Positions 26,602 through 37,661 of a stretch of 64,000 bases of DNA are shown piece by piece (the first letter of the stretch is position 1; every line of letters starts with the position of its first letter). The notes below the pieces were generated by a model. That model did no database searches, was not told the DNA's origin, and saw only the letters and a list, made by a program, of their open reading frames with translations. The translations under genes and the position numbers were made by a program. Source of the stretch: an uncultured Solirubrobacterales bacterium (GTDB lineage Bacteria; Actinomycetota; Thermoleophilia; Solirubrobacterales; 70-9); NCBI GenBank assembly GCA_903939845.1, contig CAJAIJ010000018.1, forward strand, positions 148,219-212,218, written 5' to 3'.

Positions 26602-27458
26602 CTGTCCAGTTCCTCCCCGGTGATTCGTTCGTAGGCCTCGAGGTAGCGGTCGCGCGTCTGGGCGACCACCTCCTCCGGAAGTTCGGGTGCCGGTGGCGAG
26701 TGGTCCCACCCGGCCGCGTCGGCCCAGTCGCGCACGAACTGCTTGTCGAACGACGGCTGGGAGTGACCCGGCTCGTAGAGGTCGGCCGGCCAGTAGCGGG
26801 AGGAGTCCGGCGTGAGTACCTCGTCGCCAAGTATCACCTCGGCTCCGGGGTGCCTGCCGAACTCGAACTTGGTGTCGGCGAGGATGATCCCCTTTTCGGC
26901 AGCGTGTCTTGCGCCGAACTCGTAGAGCTCGATCGAGATTCGCATCAACTCTTCCATCAGGGCGCGGTCGCCGACGATCTCTGCGGCCCGGTCGAAATCG
27001 ACGTTCTCGTCGTGGTCGCCGAACTCGGCCTTGGTCGCCGGGGTGAAGATCGGCCTCGGCAGCCGTTCGGACTCCTTCAGTCCCTCCGGCAGGCCCACCC
27101 CGCAGACGGCTCCCGTCTCGCAGTACTCACGCCAGCCCGAGCCCGACAGGTAACCCCTGACCACGCACTCGACCGGATACATCTCGAGTCTCCTGACCAG
27201 CATCGCCCTGCCCCTGACTTCGTCGGGCACGTCCTCGATCGAGATCATGTGGTTGGGCACGATCGAGGAGGTCCTGTCGAACCAGAAGGCCGACATGCCC
27301 GTCAGGACCCGCCCCTTGTCGGGAATCGCGTTCGGCATGATCACGTCGTAGATCGAGATCCGGTCCGAGGCGACCATCAACAGGTCATCGCCCGTCTCGT
27401 AGACCTCCCGGACCTTGCCCGAGGCGACGAGATCGAGGTTTTCCAGGGACCGTGCCAT
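26598..27458 (-). CDS. purC: Phosphoribosylaminoimidazole-succinocarboxamide synthase
   Basis: 286 residues from ATG 27458. PurC ligates aspartate to CAIR with ATP. The N-terminal GKVREVYETGDDLLMVASDR, the motif VVRGYLSGSGWREY and the segment LADTKFEFG are typical of SAICAR synthase. It is first in a tightly overlapping purC-purS-purQ-purL run. The region upstream is divergent to a secreted beta-propeller gene. The long in-frame upstream extension lacks family similarity and overlaps the divergent gene. Confidence 0.97.
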   Translation of the reverse strand: MARSLENLDLVASGKVREVYETGDDLLMVASDRISIYDVIMPNAIPDKGRVLTGMSAFWFDRTSSIVPNHMISIEDVPDEVRGRAMLVRRLEMYPVECVVRGYLSGSGWREYCETGAVCGVGLPEGLKESERLPRPIFTPATKAEFGDHDENVDFDRAAEIVGDRALMEELMRISIELYEFGARHAAEKGIILADTKFEFGRHPGAEVILGDEVLTPDSSRYWPADLYEPGHSQPSFDKQFVRDWADAAGWDHSPPAPELPEEVVAQTRDRYLEAYERITGEELDR

Positions 27459-27539
27459 GACCGGGTCGATGCTATCCGTTGATCCCGGATGCGATCGCCT
27501 CGGCGCGGCTCGAAAACCGCCAGCCGACCTCACTGGCTC

Positions 27540-27545
27540 TATGCT
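27540..27545 (+). promoter_or_regulatory. Candidate -10 box for the secreted beta-propeller gene
   Basis: TATGCT ends 7 nt before ATG 27553, and there is no Shine-Dalgarno sequence. The position favours ATG 27553 over the in-frame ATG at 27541, which lies inside the box. Confidence 0.35.
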
Positions 27546-27552
27546 GCCCTCC

Positions 27553-28524
27553 ATGACCGCCCTGAGTTTCAAAGGAGTCCGCCGGACCATCTTCTTTGCT
27601 GCGTTAGCGGCAGGCTTCCTCGGCCCAGTTGGCGTGTCGGCAACGCAGGCCTCGACGGCGATCCCCAAATGTCGAGGCAAGGTCTCGGTCTCCACCTACC
27701 AGACCAATGCCGGAACCTTCCTCGAGTCGATCCTCGTCGGCGGCAAGGGCAAGGTCTATGTATCGCTGCAGCCCGAAGGAGAAGACCGGGACAGGGTGCT
27801 CCTCGTTCGCTACCTCCGGCCGAACAGTGAACCCGAGATCATCGCCGAGTCCTTCGAGGGTGGACCCGGCGGCCTGGCCTGGTCGGGAGGAAAGATCCTC
27901 TGGGGCAGCATCCGTGGAGGAGTGGGAGGAGACGAGGACCCCCGCTCGACCATCTATCTGGTCGACCCGGCGACCGGTTCGATCTCGACCTTTGCCACCG
28001 GTCTGGGACAGGCCAACGGGGTGGCCAGGGCCAAGGACGGCACCGTTTACGCGTCCAACAACGTCGGTCGGTTCCTCGACAGGATCTCGCCCTCGGGGGT
28101 CACCGATCACACCTGGGGCACCGTCGAGAGTGCCAACGGCCTGGTCGTGAGCAGGGACCAGAAATACCTGTTCACTGCCCAGACGGTGGTGGACCCGGGC
28201 TCGATCGCCCGGATAGACCGGTCCGATCCGTCGAAGGTGGTCGAGTGGTGGTCGGCCGACGGGCTCGTCCCGCCGCCCTACCTCGACGGAATCACGAGAG
28301 ACGATCGGGGCAATCTCTTCGTGACCTCATTCGTGAGGAGCGAGGTGTACAAGATCGATTCGAAGCGGCGGGCCTGCCTGCTCGCCTCGGACATCCCGGC
28401 TCCGACCTCCCTCAACTTCGCCTACGGACGGGGCGGCCTGCGAAGCGGAAAGCTCTACATCAGCTCCTATGGCGGTCCGATAACTTCGATCTCGGGTGCG
28501 CAGGAAGCAACCGTTCCGGGCTGA
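27553..28524 (+). CDS. Secreted SMP-30/gluconolactonase-like beta-propeller protein
   Basis: 323 residues from ATG 27553. A signal peptide is evident (basic KGVRR, hydrophobic TIFFAALAAGFLGPVGVSA, cleavage near TQASTA). The mature part has repeated propeller strands such as GGLAWSGGKILWGS, ANGVARAKDGTVYASNNV, ANGLVVSRDQKYLFTA and LDGITRDDRGNLFVTSF, the last resembling the metal-site strand of SMP-30/strictosidine-synthase-like proteins. Two Cys in KCRGK and RACLL may form a disulfide. Hydrolase activity is possible but no substrate can be assigned. Divergent from purC and convergent with the GST-like gene. Confidence 0.8.
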   Translation: MTALSFKGVRRTIFFAALAAGFLGPVGVSATQASTAIPKCRGKVSVSTYQTNAGTFLESILVGGKGKVYVSLQPEGEDRDRVLLVRYLRPNSEPEIIAESFEGGPGGLAWSGGKILWGSIRGGVGGDEDPRSTIYLVDPATGSISTFATGLGQANGVARAKDGTVYASNNVGRFLDRISPSGVTDHTWGTVESANGLVVSRDQKYLFTAQTVVDPGSIARIDRSDPSKVVEWWSADGLVPPPYLDGITRDDRGNLFVTSFVRSEVYKIDSKRRACLLASDIPAPTSLNFAYGRGGLRSGKLYISSYGGPITSISGAQEATVPG

Positions 28525-28536
28525 TTCCCGGGAGGC

Positions 28537-28824
28537 TCAGTCGGCCGGAGCCGGGTTCCCCTGCGCCCATCGCTTGATCGCTCCCGACCCCGAGATCACC
28601 TGTCCGTTGTCGAGGACCAGGATCGGAACTGTGCGGGTGCCGCTCAGCCGTTCGACCTCCTCGCGATCCTTCGCCCGGCTCGACCAGGTCCACGGCATCA
28701 GCCGGTAGCCCTTCACCGTCTTGATCTCGAACTCGTAGCCGGCGCCCTTCAGGGCCTTGCCCGCGATGCCGCAGGGATGGACCGACGGGGTGCCGAGCTT
28801 CTGGCCGCAGGTGTAGAGGACCAT
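28537..28824 (-). CDS. Glutathione S-transferase N-terminal (thioredoxin-fold) domain protein
   Basis: 95 residues. The thioredoxin-like fold is suggested by VLYTCGQKLGTPSVHPCGIAG at the start, the cis-Pro strand TRTVPILVLDNGQVISGSGAI, and overall size. Only the N-terminal GST/glutaredoxin-like domain is present, with no helical C-terminal domain. Two Cys sit where redox enzymes have their active site but are widely spaced. The ATG overlaps the purB stop by one base (TGATG), so it is co-translated with purB; a functional link to purines is not evident. Confidence 0.75.
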   Translation of the reverse strand: MVLYTCGQKLGTPSVHPCGIAGKALKGAGYEFEIKTVKGYRLMPWTWSSRAKDREEVERLSGTRTVPILVLDNGQVISGSGAIKRWAQGNPAPAD

Positions 28825-30110
28825 CAGGTCCGGAGTGCCTCGAGCCGCTCGAACACTTCCGGAATGTGGGCCAGATAGGCGTCGTAGTCGAACACGGCGT
28901 CGAGGTCGAGATCGGGAGCTCCCGCCCCGATCAGTTCGCGGAAATGGGTCCCGGTGTCGAATGCCTCCTGAGCTGCGGACTGGACCACGCGGTAGGCCTC
29001 GTCGCGCGACATCCCGGACTCGACCAGGGCCGTAAGTGCCCGCTGGCTGAACAGTGCCCCGTGGGTCGCCTCCAGGTTGGATCGGAGCCGGTCCTCGTGG
29101 ACGACCAGGCCAGAGGCCAGCGAGGTGGCAAGCGACTGCATGTAGTCGAGGGTGATCGTGGCGTCCGGAAGGATGACCCGCTCGGCGCCGGAGTGGGAGA
29201 TGTCCCGCTCGTGCCAGAGGGCGACGTTCTCGAGTCCGGTCTGGGCATAGCCGCGGAGCAGTCGGGCGAGGCCGGTCAGGCGCTCGCTCCGGATCGGATT
29301 GCGTTTGTGCGGCATCGCCGACGAGCCCTTTTGGGCACCGGTCGCGAATGGCTCCTCGGCCTCCCGGACCTCGGTCCTCTGCAGGTGGCGAATCTCGGTC
29401 GCGAAACGCTCGATCCCGGCGCCGGCCAGTGCGATCGCCGAGAGCAGGTTTGCGTGCCTGTCTCTGGGAACGACCTGTGTCGCGATCTCCTCCCGGTCGA
29501 GACCGAGAGAGTCCATCACCCTGGCTTCGACCGACGGCGGAGTCGAGGCATAGGTCCCGACCGCGCCGGAGAGCTTGCCGACCCGGCAGGCGTCGACGGC
29601 TTCCCGGAGTCGTTCGAGGTTCCGGTCGGCCTCGAAGGCGAAGCCGGCCAGCCTCAGTCCAAAAGTCGTCGGCTCGGCGTGGACCCCGTGGGTCCGCCCG
29701 ACGCAGAGCGTGTCCCTGAATTCGAAGGCCCGTTCGACCAGAGCATTTCGATATGCGAGGGCCCCCTCGACCAGGATTTCACCGGCCGCACCGAGCTGGA
29801 CGGCCAGGGCCGTGTCGAGCACGTCCGAAGAGGTCAGTCCGTAATGGATCCACCTGCCTTCATCACCGATCGAGGCGGCAACCACGTCGATGAACGCGGC
29901 GACGTCATGGTCGGTGACCTTCTCACGCTCGTCGACCGCCTCGACCGTGAAGGCCGCCGTCTCCCGACACCTCTTCGCGTCTTCGGCCGGAACGATGCCC
30001 TCGGCTACCCATGCCTCCGTGGCTGCCAGCTCGACCGCAAGCCAGGAGTCGAACTTCGCCTGGGGGGTCCAGATCGCCCCCATCACGGGGCGGGTGTAGC
30101 GCCCGATCAA
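28824..30110 (-). CDS. purB: Adenylosuccinate lyase
   Basis: 428 residues. PurB acts twice in purine synthesis, releasing fumarate from SAICAR and adenylosuccinate. It shows the family N-terminus IGRYTRPVMGAIW, the substrate loop GRTHGVHAEPTTFGLR and the superfamily signature GSSAMPHKRNP. The start is a TTG at 30110 placed right before IGRYTRP, with GGGAG seven bases upstream; the longer frame from 30215 overlaps purD and lacks similarity. The gene follows purD by 67 bp. Confidence 0.96.
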   Translation of the reverse strand: MIGRYTRPVMGAIWTPQAKFDSWLAVELAATEAWVAEGIVPAEDAKRCRETAAFTVEAVDEREKVTDHDVAAFIDVVAASIGDEGRWIHYGLTSSDVLDTALAVQLGAAGEILVEGALAYRNALVERAFEFRDTLCVGRTHGVHAEPTTFGLRLAGFAFEADRNLERLREAVDACRVGKLSGAVGTYASTPPSVEARVMDSLGLDREEIATQVVPRDRHANLLSAIALAGAGIERFATEIRHLQRTEVREAEEPFATGAQKGSSAMPHKRNPIRSERLTGLARLLRGYAQTGLENVALWHERDISHSGAERVILPDATITLDYMQSLATSLASGLVVHEDRLRSNLEATHGALFSQRALTALVESGMSRDEAYRVVQSAAQEAFDTGTHFRELIGAGAPDLDLDAVFDYDAYLAHIPEVFERLEALRT

Positions 30111-30177
30111 GGAAGGACTCCCGGCATCGTGATCGTCTTTTCGGTGTTCGCTTCGTTCATTCCGCTGTACATCCCGG

Positions 30178-31449
30178 TCAGGATTCTTCCTCGACTGCCG
30201 CGAGGGCGATGTCATTTCTCATCTGCTTGCCATCGAACTCGACGACGCTCGCGGCATCGTATGCCCGGCGTCGGGCGGTGGCGACGTCCGGGCCGAGGCC
30301 GGTCAGGTTCAGCACCCTGCCCCCGGCAGTGACGATCTCTCCGTCCACGGCGGCGGTTCCGGCGTGGACCACTTCGGCCCCGGTCGCGGCCTCCTCCAGT
30401 CCCGAGATCACGTCACCAGAGGACGACGACTCGGGGTAGCCGGCCGAGGCGAGGACGACGGTCACGGCCCAGTCGTCCGAGAACTCGACCTCCCGGTCCC
30501 GCAGCCCGCCCGGCTCACACGCTTCGAGAAAGAGCTCGACCAGATCGGACTCGAGCCTGGGCAGGACGGCCTGGGTCTCGGGATCGCCGAACCGGGTGTT
30601 GTATTCGAGCACTCGCGGCCCATCGGAGGTCATCATCAGGCCGGCGTAGAGGATGCCGTGGAAAGGGGTCCCCCTGGCGGCCATCAGTTCGACGATCGGA
30701 CGGTGGACTTTCTCGCTGAGCTCCTGCACCGTTTCGTCCCCGACTCCCGGGACCGGGGAGAAGCTCCCCATGCCGCCCGTGTTCGGTCCCGTGTCGCCGT
30801 CGCCGATCCTCTTGAAGTCACGGGCCGGAGCGAGAGGAATCGCCCGCTCCCCGTCGCAGATGGCCAGCAGCGAGAGCTCCTCGCCGTCGAGGAAGTCCTC
30901 GATCAGGACCTCGGTGTCCCCGAACCTCTTCTCCTCGAAGAGGAGCTCGATCGCCCGGTCTGCCTGTTCGCGATCGAAGCAGATCAGGACTCCCTTGCCG
31001 GCCGCCAGGCCGTCGGCCTTGAGGACGACCGGAAAGGATCTGCCGTCGAGCTCGGTCCGGGCCTCCTCTGCCGCCGAGACCACCCGATAGCCGGCGGTCG
31101 GGACGCCGGCCTCGGCCATTGCCTCCTTGGCGAATGCCTTCGAGCCCTCGAGCCGGGCGGCGGCTTCGGTCGGACCGAATGCCCGGATTCCGGCGGCGGC
31201 GAGTCCATCGACCACCCCGGCCACGAGCGGGGCCTCGGGACCGATCACGACCAGGTCGATCCCTTCTTCCCGGGCTACGGCCACGACTGCCTCGGTGTCG
31301 GTCGGGTCGAGGTCGGGTAGGCAGGACGCTTCGGCGGCGATCCCGGGGTTGCCCGGGGCACAGAACAGTTCGGGTTCGCGAACCGACCTCGCCAGTGCCT
31401 TGACGATCGCGTGTTCGCGACCGCCGCCTCCGAGCACGAGGATCTTCAC
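30178..31449 (-). CDS. purD: Phosphoribosylamine-glycine ligase
   Basis: 423 residues. PurD joins glycine to phosphoribosylamine with ATP. The N-terminal KILVLGGGGREHAIVKAL, the ATP-grasp segment FPVVLKADGLAAGKGV and the metal-site region LEYNTRFGDPETQAVLPRL identify it. GTG 31449 has GGGAG seven to eight bases upstream. It heads a purD-purB-(GST-like) unit, which runs parallel to the purC-S-Q-L unit. Confidence 0.97.
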   Translation of the reverse strand: MKILVLGGGGREHAIVKALARSVREPELFCAPGNPGIAAEASCLPDLDPTDTEAVVAVAREEGIDLVVIGPEAPLVAGVVDGLAAAGIRAFGPTEAAARLEGSKAFAKEAMAEAGVPTAGYRVVSAAEEARTELDGRSFPVVLKADGLAAGKGVLICFDREQADRAIELLFEEKRFGDTEVLIEDFLDGEELSLLAICDGERAIPLAPARDFKRIGDGDTGPNTGGMGSFSPVPGVGDETVQELSEKVHRPIVELMAARGTPFHGILYAGLMMTSDGPRVLEYNTRFGDPETQAVLPRLESDLVELFLEACEPGGLRDREVEFSDDWAVTVVLASAGYPESSSSGDVISGLEEAATGAEVVHAGTAAVDGEIVTAGGRVLNLTGLGPDVATARRRAYDAASVVEFDGKQMRNDIALAAVEEES

Positions 31450-31486
31450 GACCGGTCTCCCGATGCCTCGCTGTGGCGCGACGGAC

Positions 31487-31768
31487 TCAGAGGATCTCCG
31501 CGATCCGGTCGGACGGGAAGGCCGCCATGGTCTGGCTGGACATCGTGCCCCTCGAACCCATCTCGACCGAGACCCGGGCCATCGCCTCCTCCGATTCGGC
31601 CTCGATCACCGAGACGAAGTCATAGGCACCGAGGGTCGCATACTGAGCGACGACCCTGGCGCCGAGTGCCTCGACCTCGGCATTCACTTCGGCCACGCGG
31701 GCCGGGTTCTTCTTCAGGGTCTTCACCCCGTCCGGGGTCAGGTTCGTGAGCATGATGAAGGTCGGCAT
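31487..31768 (-). CDS. GYD-domain protein
   Basis: 93 residues covering the whole GYD domain, a ferredoxin-like alpha/beta fold named for a Gly-Tyr-Asp segment. It has the family start PTFIMLTNLTPDGVKTLKK and TLGAYDFVSVIEAESEEA (AYD in place of GYD). Function of the family is unknown. It is 37 bp upstream of purD on the same strand, so it may be co-transcribed with the purine genes. Confidence 0.88.
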   Translation of the reverse strand: MPTFIMLTNLTPDGVKTLKKNPARVAEVNAEVEALGARVVAQYATLGAYDFVSVIEAESEEAMARVSVEMGSRGTMSSQTMAAFPSDRIAEIL

Positions 31769-31893
31769 GGCGTCTTCTCTCCTCCTGGTCGTCCGAAGTC
31801 TCCGACAGAGCCGGTTGTCACGGGCCGCCCATGGGACGACCCGCGGTCAGGATAGATGCTGGAGGTCGGAAGGGCTACCGGGGTGACCGGGAC

Positions 31894-33483
31894 TCAGGCG
31901 CCGAAGCCGGCGTGGATGTGATCCCTGTGATCGGACATCGCGAATGCCGGTCCCGCCCCGTCCAGGTCGTAGCCGTAGATCAGTTCGGTCGGCTGCGCCC
32001 CGCCCGGCATCTGGACGATCAGGCGCCCGATCTGGGAGCAGGGACTCTCATACGACATGTCGGTGCAGGGGACGCCGTTCGCGGCCGCGATGTCGACCGC
32101 CCGGCCGTAATAGTGGTTGGAGACGTTCCCGCTGGCCGTCAACATGCTGTGGTCGGTCCTGAGCGAGGAGATCAGCAGGCTGTAGCGCTGGGTCAGGTAG
32201 GCCAGGAGGTTGATCACGCGGGCATCGATCAGGCCGGACTGGATGTCACGGGCTGCCGAGGCGTTGAGGATCTGGAGGTTGTCCCAGTTGATCTCGGTTG
32301 CGGTCGAGTTCGTCGTCGGGCGGGGGTAGAGGATCGTCCAGGCGTTCTCGCTCTTGGCGCACTTGCCGGCCATGCGGTCGGCGTCGCGGTTGATCGCCTC
32401 GACGTACCACTCGGCGTGGTTGTGATCGAACAGGGCCTTGTCGACCCCGCCCTTGGCCCAGACCATCCGGCCGAAGGTCGAGACGGCATCCCACGGCTCG
32501 TCGCGGGTGACGAGTCCGTCGCCATTGCCGTCGACTCCGTAGTCGGCCCACTGTTCGGCCGTGAGTCCCATCGGCCCGGTCTCGCGCATTTGGCGCCAGT
32601 CCATCCCGCGACCGTAGTCGGACTCGACCCTGGCCACGGCGGCCATAGTCCAGATCCCGCGCTTGCCGAGGTCGTAGCGTGCGGCGGCGTTCTCGAATGC
32701 CCTCATGTAGTAGTCGGGGATCTCGGGGGCCCGCTTCGGCTTGGCCTCACAGGTGAAGACGGTCAGCCTCTCCGGCTCGACCTTCCGGGTGTCTTCGAGT
32801 GCTCCGTAACAGGCTGCGTGATCGAGTACGTCTTCGACGTACCAGTCGGCGTGGTTGTAGGCCCAGATCGCGTCGTACCAATCGCCCGGTGCCCCAGAGG
32901 CACTCAGGTAGTTGGCGGCGGAGTGGATCGCATCGCGGGCGTTGTACGGGTCTGCCTCGCCGTCTCCGTCACCGTCTACTCCGTAGGCATCCCAGGTGGC
33001 CGGCATGAACTGCATCCATCCGACCGCCCCTGCGTAGGAGGTCACTTCGTTGAGTCGACCGAAGTCGGTCTCGATCCGGTTGATCGCTGCCAGGATCTGT
33101 GGACCTCTCTCGCCCAGCGAATACTTGTTCGAGGCCTGGATGTAAAGAGGGATCAGGTTCCTGGGCGGGCCGAGCGTGCCGTCGCAGGCCTTGGGCGCCC
33201 CGCTCGGATCATTCAGCCCGAGGTTCGGGTCGGTCGTGATCGACGACCCGTTCGAATCCGGTGCCGAGGCGGTGCCGGCCGAGTCCGGTGCCGGCTTGGC
33301 CGGGACGACCGGCTTCGGCTTCGAGGGCTTCGGCTTTTCAGGAAGGCCGGCCGGATCGACTCCGCCGGTGGCGGTGCTCGGCTTCGGAGTGGGTTGCTGG
33401 GCACCCTGAGCCTGGTGTGCGGTCCCGGTGGCCAGGATCACGCCGACAGAGATCGAAGCGAGGGCAGTTCGGAATCGACTCAC
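31894..33483 (-). CDS. Secreted cell-wall hydrolase: two transglycosylase domains plus an M15-like domain
   Basis: 529 residues. A signal peptide (TALASISVGVILATGTAHQAQGA) and a Pro/Lys-rich linker precede two copies of a lytic-transglycosylase-like domain. Copy 1 has the catalytic-Glu region INRIETDFGRLN and GAVGWMQFMPATWDAYGVDG; copy 2 has VARVESDYGRGMDW and GPMGLTAEQWADYGVDG. Each is followed by a Ca-binding-like loop (DGDGDGEADPYNA; DGNGDGLVTRDEPWDA). The C-terminal part has NHYYGRAVDIAAANG and SDHRDHIHAGF, a His-Asp-His pattern like M15 peptidoglycan peptidases. It may cut both glycan and peptide bonds. Three bases from the upstream membrane-protein gene. Confidence 0.85.
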   Translation of the reverse strand: MSRFRTALASISVGVILATGTAHQAQGAQQPTPKPSTATGGVDPAGLPEKPKPSKPKPVVPAKPAPDSAGTASAPDSNGSSITTDPNLGLNDPSGAPKACDGTLGPPRNLIPLYIQASNKYSLGERGPQILAAINRIETDFGRLNEVTSYAGAVGWMQFMPATWDAYGVDGDGDGEADPYNARDAIHSAANYLSASGAPGDWYDAIWAYNHADWYVEDVLDHAACYGALEDTRKVEPERLTVFTCEAKPKRAPEIPDYYMRAFENAAARYDLGKRGIWTMAAVARVESDYGRGMDWRQMRETGPMGLTAEQWADYGVDGNGDGLVTRDEPWDAVSTFGRMVWAKGGVDKALFDHNHAEWYVEAINRDADRMAGKCAKSENAWTILYPRPTTNSTATEINWDNLQILNASAARDIQSGLIDARVINLLAYLTQRYSLLISSLRTDHSMLTASGNVSNHYYGRAVDIAAANGVPCTDMSYESPCSQIGRLIVQMPGGAQPTELIYGYDLDGAGPAFAMSDHRDHIHAGFGA

Positions 33484-33487
33484 CGGA

Positions 33488-34429
33488 TCAGCCCCTTACC
33501 TCTGCGACCAGCCACCCTCGGCCGTTCACCTTCTTCATGCCGAGCCTCAACTCGCTGGCTGAACCCGTTCTCATCAGGGCGACGCTGACGTCGAGCCGGT
33601 CGCCCTTCTTCTCGCCCTCGACGACGTTGAGCACGGTTGCCTGTGGCACCTTGCCCTTCTCGGGGAGTCGCGGCGGACGCCGGTCCAGCTCTCGGGCGAG
33701 CTTCGGGGTCGAGGTCGAGCGAAGGGACTTGCCTGCATCGTTGCGGCCGAGTTCGTAGGCGACGAAGGACTCGGCGAAGTCATGGGCGACCTTGAGCGCC
33801 GGATCCTTCGGCTTCGGCTTCGGCCGAACGGCCTCGGGCGGCAGGGAGTCGTCTGTCGAACCCTTGCCCTTGGTCGACCCGGACAGGGCCGGGGTGGCTC
33901 CCTGGAGCGTCGGGTCGGTAGAGGTCTCGGTCGCGGCGGGCGGGATCAAGGGGACCACGACGGTCTCGGTCGCGGTCGGCGCGTCGGCGAGGGTCGCCTG
34001 ATCACGGGACTGTTCGGCTTCGTTGTAGAAGTAGACGGCTGCGGTGACGGCCCCGGCGGCGAGCATCGCGAGAGCTGTCCCACCGACCCAGGCGGCCGGA
34101 CCGTACTTGCGGGCGGGAGCCGGACGCTCCTTGCGGGCCACCTCGGTCCTGCGAAGACGATCTGCGATCGGCCACACGACCGACTTCTCCAATGACCACC
34201 ATGCCCTCCGGAACGGCCACGCGATCTCGGTGCCGATTCGGGTCGCGAGCCGCCTGGCCTTGCCGATCAGGGCTGCGGCCGGCCAGATCACGAACCTCTC
34301 GATCGCCCACCAGACCCTCCGGACGAACCAGGCGGGACCGCTGGGGCCGACCTCCGATCCGGTGCCGGCGTCCTGGGTGAGCCTCCCGGTCTCGTCCCCT
34401 GCGCTTTTTCGATCCTTGTGTCTGAACAT
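33488..34429 (-). CDS. Single-pass membrane protein, unknown function
   Basis: 313 residues, not recognised. The cytoplasmic N-terminal part is rich in Trp and Arg and appears to hold two related copies, WWAIERFVIWPAAALIGK and WWSLEKSVVWPIADRL. One transmembrane segment (WVGGTALAMLAAGAVTAAVYFY) lies near residue 115, followed by an extracytoplasmic Thr/Pro/Lys-rich linker and a compact C-terminal domain (DPALKVAHDFAESFVAYELG to the end). It is directly upstream of the secreted wall hydrolase, which suggests a cell-envelope role. The C-terminal domain resembles small substrate- or peptidoglycan-associated modules only in general shape. Confidence 0.8.
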   Translation of the reverse strand: MFRHKDRKSAGDETGRLTQDAGTGSEVGPSGPAWFVRRVWWAIERFVIWPAAALIGKARRLATRIGTEIAWPFRRAWWSLEKSVVWPIADRLRRTEVARKERPAPARKYGPAAWVGGTALAMLAAGAVTAAVYFYNEAEQSRDQATLADAPTATETVVVPLIPPAATETSTDPTLQGATPALSGSTKGKGSTDDSLPPEAVRPKPKPKDPALKVAHDFAESFVAYELGRNDAGKSLRSTSTPKLARELDRRPPRLPEKGKVPQATVLNVVEGEKKGDRLDVSVALMRTGSASELRLGMKKVNGRGWLVAEVRG

Positions 34430-34556
34430 CGAACGACGTTTTGAACACCCTCGTCGGGTGGTCGAAGCCTGATTAGACCTTAGCTTCCCTCCTATAAAAG
34501 GAAGGTAAAGGTCGTGTTATCCGGGCAGGAACATTCAGCTGTGCCGGATGAGGGTC

Positions 34557-34587
34557 GGGCGCTCCGACCGGATTGGCCGGAGCGCCC
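34557..34587 (-). terminator. Hairpin downstream of clpB
   Basis: GGGCGCTCCG (34557-34566) pairs with CGGAGCGCCC (34578-34587), an uninterrupted 10-bp stem 17 bases after the clpB stop. No U-run follows, so it may terminate weakly or protect the 3' end of the chaperone transcript. Confidence 0.55.
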
Positions 34588-34603
34588 GCCATACGGCTCT
34601 GGG

Positions 34604-37174
<2,571 letters not shown>

Positions 37175-37175
37175 C

Positions 37176-37661
37176 TCAATCCTTTCCGGGTCTCCTGACC
37201 CTCACCCGAACCGGCGCGGCTCTTGCCGTCCTGCCGCTGGGCGTTTCGTAGCGTCCATAGGGGACGATCTCGGTCTTCAGTTCCTTGCGGACACGCTCCA
37301 TCTCGGTGACCAGACGCCTCTCGAGTTGGCCGGCCCTCTGCCTCATCCGCTCCAGCTCGACCTTCATCTCGTCGAATCGCTGTTCCATCTCCAGGACCGT
37401 GCCTACTCCCGCCAGGTTCAGGCCGTGCTCGGTGGTCAGCTGCTGGATCCTTCTCAACTTCTCGACATCGCGACGGGAGTAGAGGCGGGTGTTCCGGGGC
37501 GATCGCTTCGGAGTGATCAGCCCCCTCGCCTCATATATCCGGAGGGTCTGGGGGTGCATCTCGGCCAGCTCTGCGGCGACCGAGATCATGAACACCCCCT
37601 GCTCCTCGTCGATCTCGATCCGACCCTCGCCGGCCGTGGTGCCGTGTTCGCCGTCGCTCAT
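37176..37661 (-). CDS. hspR: Heat-shock repressor HspR, MerR family
   Basis: 161 residues. HspR represses the dnaK operon by binding HAIR inverted repeats, with DnaK as co-repressor in Streptomyces. The MerR-type helix-turn-helix reads [20 protein letters not shown], followed by [16 protein letters not shown] and a long coiled-coil helix. An N-terminal extension of about 25 acidic residues precedes [12 protein letters not shown]. The ATG overlaps the dnaJ stop by four bases. I found no clear HAIR box (CTTGAGT-N7-ACTCAAG) upstream of dnaK, so the target site may have diverged. Confidence 0.94.
   Translation of the reverse strand: MSDGEHGTTAGEGRIEIDEEQGVFMISVAAELAEMHPQTLRIYEARGLITPKRSPRNTRLYSRRDVEKLRRIQQLTTEHGLNLAGVGTVLEMEQRFDEMKVELERMRQRAGQLERRLVTEMERVRKELKTEIVPYGRYETPSGRTARAAPVRVRVRRPGKD

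Noticed and set aside
26366..26830. N-terminal extension of the purQ frame
   Set aside because: It overlaps purS and purC in another frame, and purQ has a good ATG at 26365 with normal length.
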